From contig DUTL01000108.1 of the NCBI GenBank assembly GCA_012842105.1, positions 1 to 5,408 of the forward strand: a stretch of 5,408 nt of DNA. Direction: 5' to 3'. Position 1 is the stretch's first letter. Each line of letters starts with the position of its first letter. A program made the translations under genes and the position numbers. The notes beneath the pieces are model-generated. The model worked only from the letters and a program-made list of their open reading frames with translations, did no database searches and was not told where the DNA came from. Positions 1-5,408 of the stretch are shown piece by piece. This DNA is from Candidatus Fermentithermobacillaceae bacterium (GTDB lineage Bacteria > Bacillota > Sulfobacillia > Fermentithermobacillales > Fermentithermobacillaceae).

Positions 1-522
1 TTCATACGTATTGGTTCTGCCGGAGGGGTCGCTGAGCAGACAGGGGTAGGTGACATTGTAATTGCTACCGCTGCGTTCAGGGGGGGAGGCACTGCAGACG
101 AGTACCTTGCCAAACCCTTTCCAGCAGTCGCTGATTTTGGAGTCACCAGGGCCCTGTTTGATTCTGCCGGTGATTGTGGGATTGACGCTCTTGTAGGCCC
201 TGTGGCGACAGTTGATGCTTTCTATGCTCCGGATGACCGGGGCAAACGGTTAGCCCTCAGGAAAGGGGGGATACTGTGCATTGAAATGGAAGCGGATACC
301 GAGTTCATCCTGGGCCTATACAGGGGTTTTCGCTGTGGTGCCGCATTTGTGCTGGACAATGGGCCAAGGACGGATAATGTAGCGGTTAAGCTGGTTCAAA
401 CGGGGGAGTTTGCCATTGCCCACCACGGTAAAGACCCATTGTATGTCCAAGGGGAAGACCGGCTCATTGACATGGGCTTTGAGGCAATGTACAAAATTGC
501 CCAATGGGACAGTGCAAGATAA
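1..522 (+). CDS. Nucleoside phosphorylase, PNP/UDP family (5'-truncated)
   Basis: Probable cytosolic nucleoside phosphorylase, which splits a nucleoside with phosphate into a free base and (deoxy)ribose-1-phosphate for salvage. The frame is open from the first base to TAA at 520-522. The beginning of the gene, perhaps 80-100 residues judging by the roughly 250-residue family, lies outside the window. Seen residues 3-6 (RIGS) followed by a GG turn and VGDIVIATAA match the phosphate-binding segment of uridine phosphorylase (RIGT in E. coli Udp, Arg91/Thr94 as I recall). A PAVADF segment follows at about 42-47. The ribose-binding EMEA motif is at 95-98. Two features blur the substrate: the stretch between FYAP and EMEA is shorter than in E. 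coli Udp and lacks its uracil-binding Gln/Arg loop, and Asp119 (VLDNG) falls near the catalytic Asp of purine nucleoside phosphorylases. The family call is secure; the substrate is not. No gene symbol is given for that reason. Confidence 0.87.
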   Translation, partial: FIRIGSAGGVAEQTGVGDIVIATAAFRGGGTADEYLAKPFPAVADFGVTRALFDSAGDCGIDALVGPVATVDAFYAPDDRGKRLALRKGGILCIEMEADTEFILGLYRGFRCGAAFVLDNGPRTDNVAVKLVQTGEFAIAHHGKDPLYVQGEDRLIDMGFEAMYKIAQWDSAR

Positions 523-541
523 TTTCCTCCCGGAAGTCAGT

Positions 542-567
542 CTTGCCATCTCCAGATGGAAGGTTTT
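542..567 (+). terminator. Weak terminator-like hairpin after the phosphorylase
   Basis: Bases 546-550 (CCATC) pair with 555-559 (GATGG) around a four-base loop. After one G/A mismatch the stem extends by three more pairs (542-544 with 561-563, one of them G-T). TTTT follows at 564-567. The position, 20 bases after the stop codon, suits a rho-independent terminator. The stem is modest and the T tract short, so at best it would be leaky and allow read-through into addB. It could equally be chance. Confidence 0.3.
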
Positions 568-593
568 CAACGGGCATTTTCGCCGGCAAACAG

Positions 594-635
594 GAAACCA
601 CCTGCTGATGAGAGAAGTTAATATAGGGTGGTTTC
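594..635 (+). promoter_or_regulatory. Inverted repeat covering the addB ribosome binding site
   Basis: GAAACCACC at 594-602 is the exact reverse complement of GGTGGTTTC at 627-635, with a 24-base spacer and one further T-G pair (603/626) inside. The right arm includes most of the addB Shine-Dalgarno sequence (625-631) and ends four bases before the ATG. If it folds in the mRNA it would hide the ribosome binding site and lower addB translation. The pairing is seen directly; the regulatory role is inference, and the long loop makes the hairpin less stable than its perfect stem suggests. Confidence 0.4.
625..631 (+). promoter_or_regulatory. Ribosome binding site for addB
   Basis: AGGGTGG ends eight bases before the ATG at 640, an ordinary Shine-Dalgarno distance. 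It decides the start: the in-frame GTG at 628 lies inside this site and has only a looser purine stretch upstream (612-617). Confidence 0.6.
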
Positions 636-639
636 GCAT

Positions 640-3600
640 ATGGGTTTACGGCTTATTATCGGCCCTGCAGGTTCAGGCAAAACACGGTACATAGTTAATT
701 CGGTAATTGACGCTCTGCTCGAGGCAACCGGTGCAGAGGGCAAAACAGGCCAACCGGATTCAGTCCCGGGGCCTGCCGGCGCTCTGTCCCGGCCTCCTGT
801 TCTAATCGTTGTTCCTGACCAGGCGACTTTTCAGATGGAAAAAGCTATTCTTGAGGATGCCCGGATCAGCGGATTCATCAACCTTCACGTGTTAGGTTTC
901 AGGCGCCTTTGCATGAGGGTCTTGGACGAAGTTGGCGGGGTCACACAGCCGTTTATTACCCCTGTTGGCAGGAGCATGGCTATTCAGTCCATACTGTGGG
1001 AGCATAGAGGCGAGTTAAGCGTATATGCACCAATGGTGGATTACCCCGGGTTTCGGGACGCGGTAATCCAGGCGCTTTCTGAGTTTAACGCATATGACGT
1101 CAACCCTCATGATCTTGAAACCAGGGCCAAGGAGCAAACGGGAACTCCTCCTTTCCTGTCACAAAAACTCCGTGACCTGGAGCTGATATACAGCAAGTAC
1201 AGGGAGTTTCTCCAGGATAATTTCCTGGATCCAGATGATTACCTGGAGCTCGCGGCGTCAAGGATACCCAGGTCAAACCTTGTGCAAGACGCTACAGTAT
1301 GGATCGACGGATTTTCCGGCTTTACACCCAAGGAGTATAAAGTGATCTCTTCCATCCTGAAAACTGCCGGCCAGGTAAATCTGGCGCTTTGCATGGATCG
1401 TGAGGAAATCCAACACAGGCCAACGGAAACCAGCCTGTTTCATCCTGTGAGGGAAGTATACGAGAAGGTGTTGAAAACTTGCCGGGATGATGGAGTTTTT
1501 GTGGAAGACGCAATTATTTTCGGTGAAAAAAGGGCTTTGCCAAGGTTTAAGAGCCTGGAACTGGCCTGGATTGAGTCTGCGTTCAGGAACAAGGAGCGGA
1601 GGCCCTGGGAAGCGTTTGAATCGGCTGATGGCGGGGGTAATTTAGCGCACGGGTGTCATGGCCTGCCGCCTGGCGGAGTGCATTTGGTTTCCGCGGTGAA
1701 CCCCCGTGCGGAAGTTGAGTTTGCCGCCAGGGAGATCCGGAAGCTAGTTCGTGAAGACGGGTTTCGATACAGGGACATCACTGTTGAACTGAGGAATCTG
1801 GGAAAATACAAGGATCTTATAGAGATGGTATTCAGGGATCATGATATTCCTTTTTTCCTTGACCTGAAGCGGCCTTTGTCCCACCACCCTCTGGCAGAGT
1901 TGATACGGTCTGCATTTGACATGCTCCTCACTGACTTTGGGTTTGATCCGGTTTTCCGTTACCTTAAGACCGACCTTGTACCACTTGAACGGGAGTCAGT
2001 TGATGAACTGGAGAATTACGTGCTTGCGTGTGGGATACGAGGCCGGCGGTGGATTTCTGAAGAACCTTGGAGTTACACCAGGCAATTCCTTGCAGATGAA
2101 GAAGAGCCCCGTGTGTCACAGGGCAGCCGGAGAATAGACGAAATAAGACGGGAAGCCATGGCCGCCTTCACTGAATTCTACTACAGGCTAAGAGATGTCA
2201 ATGAGCTGACTGCCGAGTACATATCAATGGCAATCTATGATCTGCTATTGGGCCTTGGGGTTCCGGAAACTCTGTCACTTTGGCAGGAGGATTGCGAAAA
2301 CCGGGGGGACCTTATTTCAGCCTTGGAACATGCAGGAGTCTGGGACAAGACACTTGAGATTCTGGAACAGGCAGTGGAAATTCTGGGAGCCCAGCATTGT
2401 GATATAGATACATATGCCCTTATTATCAATGCCGGTTTGGAAGACATCAGGTTGGGCGCCATTCCCCCTTCCCTTGATCAAGTGCTTATCGGGAGCCTTG
2501 ACCGGACAAGGCAGCCGGAATGCCGGGCCACTTTCTTGATAGGCGCCCTGGAAGGTGATTTCCCCAGGAAACATGGGGAAGAGGGAGTGTTTACAGACAA
2601 AGAACGGGAGGTTCTCCTGAAGGCAGGGTTGAGCCTGGAACCGTCTTCGCGGGTAAAACAGCTCCATGAGCAATACTTGGTGTATGTTGCGCTTACAAGG
2701 CCCCGGGAAGCGCTTTACATTTCGTACCCTCTTGGCGATGACGACGGAAAGGCTGTTTTCCCTTCGCCTGTGATCTCGTGGGTGAAGAAGACAATGCCTT
2801 GCAAGAAGATACATTTCGTTTCAATTGACCCGCCGGGTACGTACCCTGAGGATCTTGACTATGTTGCGCCTGCTACTGTATGGGGCCTGGCCGCGCGCCG
2901 GCTGTCTCTTCTCAGGCAGGGCATCCCTCCGGGAGTTGTTTGGGAGGAAACATACCGTTGGATGCTAGACGCGTGCAGGGCGCCCAGAAGCCGCAGGATC
3001 CTTGGTTCCCTTGGTTTCACCAATCAAGTTGAGCGCTTGGGGGAAGTGTTGTCGCACAAATTATACGGACGCCCGCTGGTGACAAGTGTTTCCACGTTGG
3101 AAAGGTTTCAGCAATGCCCCTTCCAGCATTTTGCCGGCCACGGCCTGAAGCTCAAAGAGCGAGAAGTGTTCAAACTGGATCCTCTCAAAGCAGGAAGTTT
3201 CTTTCACGAAGCAATGCGCGAGTTTGTGCGAAAATTTGCAGTGCGCGAGCAAGAGGCAGATCACTTAGGGCAGCAAGATGCCATAGAAATTATGGATCAA
3301 GTTGTGGAAGAACTTGTGCCCAGGATTCAAAACGAGTTGTTTTTGAGTTCGTTCAGGTATCAGCATGTCTCAAGGGCCCTTGGCTCCGTACTAAGACGGT
3401 CGGCGCTCTTGTTCTTGGAACATGCGACAAGGAGCGAGTTCCGGCCATTGGCTGTTGAAGTGCCTTTTGGGCTGCCCGGAGGAGTAACTCCGTATTCAGT
3501 GGACGTGCCCGGCCATGGGGAGGTTTTGATGCGGGGGCGCATTGACAGGGTGGATTTAGCCCGGTCAGGGCCGTGTGCATACTTGAGAGTGGTTGACTAT

Positions 3601-4296
3601 AAATCCAGCCGCAGCAATCTGGACCTCTTGGAGGTATACTACGGCTTGTCCCTTCAGCTCCTGGTTTACCTTAGCGTGGTTTTATCAAAGTGGGATGAGA
3701 TTGTGAAAGGGCCGCTTGCCCTGCCCCGTTCTTGGACTGGCATGCCTGCGGGGGAAAAGCCCCGTAACGGAGCCAGGGAGGGCCTGGATGCGCTTGCGGC
3801 CACGAAACTTTTGCCGGCAGGTGCTGTTTACCTGGCCATTGAAGATCCTTTTCTTAAGGAAGACGGCCCTATTGACAGTGACGCCGCCTGGCTCAAGCGA
3901 AAGAAAAACCTTAGGATGACAGGTGCCCTGGTGGAGGACATCGATGTGCTAAGGCTGATGGACAAGACCGGTTCAGGCCACTCTGACATTGTGCCTGTGC
4001 AATTTACAAAGGCCGGCATAGGGTCGTCATCCCAGACAGTAGCAGAAAGCGACCTGAACGTGCTTTTGGATTACGTGATGGACAAGATTAGCCGGATATC
4101 CGCCGACATAATCTCAGGCAGGATTGACATTGCGCCTTTCCGGCGAAATCAGCAAAGAGCCTGTACATACTGTGCATTTGGCCCTTTGTGCATTTTTGAT
4201 GTGCTTGTTGAGGGAAATGCCTACAATATGCTCAGGAACCTTTCCAAAGAGCAAATATGGGAAGAAATCAGAAGCGTTTCCAGGGGAGGGAAATAG
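640..4296 (+). CDS. addB: AddB, nuclease/helicase-like subunit of AddAB
   Basis: Cytoplasmic subunit of the AddAB helicase-nuclease, which resects double-strand breaks for RecA. In studied AddAB enzymes, AddB's nuclease cuts the 5'-ended strand and its helicase-like part reads Chi. Numbering from ATG 640: Walker A GPAGSGKT at 8-15, PDQATFQME at 59-67, IDGFSGFTPKE at 222-232, SHHPLAELIR near 414-423, SLDRTR from 619, LIGALEGDFP at 633-642, and a motif VI-like YVALTR at 682-687. The C-terminal RecB-type nuclease shows His856, Asp969 (GRIDRVD), Asp986-Tyr-Lys988, and Gln1006/Tyr1010 (QLLVY). Cys826 with C-X2-C-X5-C at 1175/1178/1184 is the iron-sulfur staple of AddB. All expected catalytic and cluster residues are present, so it should be active. 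At 1218 residues it is about 50 longer than B. subtilis AddB (about 1166), owing to Pro/Gly-rich insertions (about 29-52 and 1019-1057). It ends in TAG three bases before addA, indicating one transcript. Confidence 0.97.
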   Translation: MGLRLIIGPAGSGKTRYIVNSVIDALLEATGAEGKTGQPDSVPGPAGALSRPPVLIVVPDQATFQMEKAILEDARISGFINLHVLGFRRLCMRVLDEVGGVTQPFITPVGRSMAIQSILWEHRGELSVYAPMVDYPGFRDAVIQALSEFNAYDVNPHDLETRAKEQTGTPPFLSQKLRDLELIYSKYREFLQDNFLDPDDYLELAASRIPRSNLVQDATVWIDGFSGFTPKEYKVISSILKTAGQVNLALCMDREEIQHRPTETSLFHPVREVYEKVLKTCRDDGVFVEDAIIFGEKRALPRFKSLELAWIESAFRNKERRPWEAFESADGGGNLAHGCHGLPPGGVHLVSAVNPRAEVEFAAREIRKLVREDGFRYRDITVELRNLGKYKDLIEMVFRDHDIPFFLDLKRPLSHHPLAELIRSAFDMLLTDFGFDPVFRYLKTDLVPLERESVDELENYVLACGIRGRRWISEEPWSYTRQFLADEEEPRVSQGSRRIDEIRREAMAAFTEFYYRLRDVNELTAEYISMAIYDLLLGLGVPETLSLWQEDCENRGDLISALEHAGVWDKTLEILEQAVEILGAQHCDIDTYALIINAGLEDIRLGAIPPSLDQVLIGSLDRTRQPECRATFLIGALEGDFPRKHGEEGVFTDKEREVLLKAGLSLEPSSRVKQLHEQYLVYVALTRPREALYISYPLGDDDGKAVFPSPVISWVKKTMPCKKIHFVSIDPPGTYPEDLDYVAPATVWGLAARRLSLLRQGIPPGVVWEETYRWMLDACRAPRSRRILGSLGFTNQVERLGEVLSHKLYGRPLVTSVSTLERFQQCPFQHFAGHGLKLKEREVFKLDPLKAGSFFHEAMREFVRKFAVREQEADHLGQQDAIEIMDQVVEELVPRIQNELFLSSFRYQHVSRALGSVLRRSALLFLEHATRSEFRPLAVEVPFGLPGGVTPYSVDVPGHGEVLMRGRIDRVDLARSGPCAYLRVVDYKSSRSNLDLLEVYYGLSLQLLVYLSVVLSKWDEIVKGPLALPRSWTGMPAGEKPRNGAREGLDALAATKLLPAGAVYLAIEDPFLKEDGPIDSDAAWLKRKKNLRMTGALVEDIDVLRLMDKTGSGHSDIVPVQFTKAGIGSSSQTVAESDLNVLLDYVMDKISRISADIISGRIDIAPFRRNQQRACTYCAFGPLCIFDVLVEGNAYNMLRNLSKEQIWEEIRSVSRGGK
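4285..4290 (+). promoter_or_regulatory. Ribosome binding site for addA, inside addB
   Basis: GGAGGG lies within the last codons of addB and ends nine bases before the TTG at 4300. This strong site supports the non-ATG start. Because it sits under the terminating addB ribosome, the two genes are probably translationally coupled, which would help make the subunits in matched amounts. Confidence 0.75.
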
Positions 4297-4299
4297 CGC

Positions 4300-5408
4300 T
4301 TGCCGTCAGAGAAACTTTCTCTAACCGAGGAACAGAAAACTGCCATTGAATTCAAGGGCAAGAACATGCTGGTGTCGGCCGCCGCAGGTTCGGGCAAGAC
4401 CTTTGTTCTTGTGGAAAGGGTTATTCGCCGGATTCTCTCAAAAGAGGAACCGTGCGACATAGAGCGGCTTTTGGTAGTCACATTCACTGAGAAAGCAGCC
4501 CTGGAGATGAAAGAAAGGATACGGGCCGCCCTGCAGAAAGCCAGGGAAGAAAACCCTCATGATCATAGAATCACAAGGCAGCTATCCCTTCTGGAAAGGG
4601 CCCAAATTTCAACTATCCATTCTTTTTGCCTGAGTATAGTGAAGAGATATTTCTACCGGGTTGATCTTGACCCTGGCTTCAGGGTTCTGGATTCAAACGA
4701 AGCAGAGCTTTTGCGCTATGAAGCAGTTGATGAAGTGTTCGAGGACAGGTACAGAGCGGGCCCGGACAAGTATGAGTTCTTCCCGGTACTTGTAGAGGGA
4801 TACGGCGGACGCGGCGTAGATGAGGGTCTCAAGGAGATTGTTCTTAAGTTCCATGAATTTTTGCAGACCCAGCCATACGCGGATGAATGGTTGGATAACG
4901 CATTTGCCCTGTATGAACAGGTTGAAGTTCTCTTTGGACCGTCAGCGCAAAGGCAATCACAACCAGAGGCGGAAGCAGAACCGGCCACGGCTGATCCAGT
5001 GCAAAACGAATTTGATGAAATGGTATTGAAGTTGCCATGGGCAACGTTGCTTCTCGAATCTTTGGGTTCTGAGCTGGAAGAGGCAGTGAGCTGTGCTCAG
5101 CAAGCGTGCGCCATATGCCGGATGCCCGGCGGCCCGGAACACTATCTTCCGGTAATAGAACAGGAATTGTCTTTCTTCGAGCATGCACACAGGGTGGTTC
5201 AAACGTTATGGAACGTTAGCTCCGAACTATCCCGGGTAGGCAAACACACGTGCAATGGTATGGCAAGCGTTTGTACCCTTGAGAAGCTGAGATGCCTGGC
5301 AGGTTTCGAATTTGAGAGGCTGCCTTCCAAGAGGAACAGCGGGGCGGATCCCGGATTATCAAAAATGGCCAAAGAACTCCGGGACAGGACAAAGAAAGCT
5401 TTTAAGAA
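4300..5408 (+). CDS. addA: AddA, helicase-nuclease subunit of AddAB (3'-truncated)
   Basis: N-terminal 369 codons of AddA, the UvrD/PcrA-like (SF1) 3'-to-5' motor subunit of AddAB, which also carries a C-terminal nuclease domain. Full AddA is about 1,230 residues, so the later helicase motifs and the nuclease lie beyond the window. Start: TTG 4300 has a strong RBS and places LTEEQ (Q motif, Gln12) and Walker A (AGSGKT, 29-34) at the family's usual distance from the N-terminus. The next in-frame ATG, 4366, would delete the Q motif. Further signatures are motif Ia (TFTEKAALEM, 61-70), ISTIHSFC with His107, DLDPGFRVLD near 120-130, and EGYGGRGVDEGLK from residue 166, typical of firmicute AddA. 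A Gln/Glu/Pro/Ala-rich stretch at about 213-235 looks like a flexible insertion. The frame is open to the last base with no stop or frameshift. It shares its reading frame with addB, separated by only TAG and one codon. Confidence 0.96.
   Translation, partial: MPSEKLSLTEEQKTAIEFKGKNMLVSAAAGSGKTFVLVERVIRRILSKEEPCDIERLLVVTFTEKAALEMKERIRAALQKAREENPHDHRITRQLSLLERAQISTIHSFCLSIVKRYFYRVDLDPGFRVLDSNEAELLRYEAVDEVFEDRYRAGPDKYEFFPVLVEGYGGRGVDEGLKEIVLKFHEFLQTQPYADEWLDNAFALYEQVEVLFGPSAQRQSQPEAEAEPATADPVQNEFDEMVLKLPWATLLLESLGSELEEAVSCAQQACAICRMPGGPEHYLPVIEQELSFFEHAHRVVQTLWNVSSELSRVGKHTCNGMASVCTLEKLRCLAGFEFERLPSKRNSGADPGLSKMAKELRDRTKKAFK

Larger units (their letters stand above)
523..639 (+). other. Intergenic region between phosphorylase and addB
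   Basis: This 117-base gap has no convincing gene. It holds a weak hairpin (542-563) followed by four T residues, a perfect 9-bp inverted repeat (594-602 with 627-635), and the addB ribosome binding site. A TTGCCA at 543-548 resembles a -35 box, but nothing like TATAAT lies 16-18 bases downstream. A TAATAT at 619-624 has no -35 partner and would start transcription almost on the addB start codon. I therefore cannot point to an addB promoter; the gene may be read through from the phosphorylase or use a promoter I do not recognise. Confidence 0.7.

Noticed and set aside
80..86. Run of seven G residues in the phosphorylase as a possible slippage or frameshift site
   Set aside because: The same frame matches the family before and after the run, so there is no sign of a shift.
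543..624. TTGCCA (543-548) and TAATAT (619-624) as addB promoter boxes
   Set aside because: They are about 70 bases apart, and neither has a partner box at 16-18 bases.
628..639. GTG at 628 as the addB start, adding four residues
   Set aside because: It overlaps the AGGGTGG site that fits the ATG at 640, and MGLRLIIG is the usual N-terminal form of AddB.
410..694. A 94-codon open frame bridging the end of the phosphorylase, the gap and the start of addB
   Set aside because: It overlaps two well-supported genes in another frame, has no recognisable domain and no good ribosome binding site.
2317..2814. A 165-codon minus-strand open frame inside addB
   Set aside because: It lies wholly opposite conserved AddB motifs (SLDRTR, LIGALEGDFP, YVALTR), and its translation shows no domain; it is a shadow of the coding strand.
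291..5342. AGCGG pentamers (B. subtilis Chi sequence): I count about eight on the plus strand and three on the minus
   Set aside because: About five per strand are expected by chance in this length; the skew is small, and the Chi sequence of this organism is unknown.

Overview
The window reads as bacterial chromosome, most likely from the Firmicutes (Clostridia-like). The main evidence is the addB-addA pair: AddAB takes the place of RecBCD in this group. The segments match the firmicute forms of both proteins, Shine-Dalgarno sites are purine-rich, and base composition looks close to balanced by eye. I cannot name a genus from the sequence alone.

All genes lie on the plus strand. Positions 1-522 hold the 3' part (173 residues) of a nucleoside phosphorylase of the PNP/UDP family. 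Positions 523-639 are a 117-base gap with one weak terminator-like hairpin and a perfect 9-bp inverted repeat that covers the addB ribosome binding site. Positions 640-4296 hold a complete addB (1218 codons). After only three bases, addA starts at a TTG (4300) and runs off the window end with 369 complete codons seen. I see no RNA genes, mobile elements, CRISPR arrays or tandem repeats, and the minus strand shows only shadow frames.

The two main genes work together. AddA is the motor helicase with one nuclease domain. AddB is the partner with a degenerate helicase fold, an iron-sulfur-stapled second nuclease domain and, in studied relatives, the Chi-recognition function. Together they resect double-strand breaks and prepare 3' tails for RecA. 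The adjacent nucleoside phosphorylase belongs to nucleoside salvage; its link to the repair genes may be no more than adjacency.

I did not find a new biological system here. The points worth a second look are the possible RBS-masking hairpin ahead of addB, the single in-frame TAG between addB and a TTG-started addA, the uncertain substrate of the phosphorylase, and Pro/Gly- or Gln/Glu-rich insertions in AddB and AddA.
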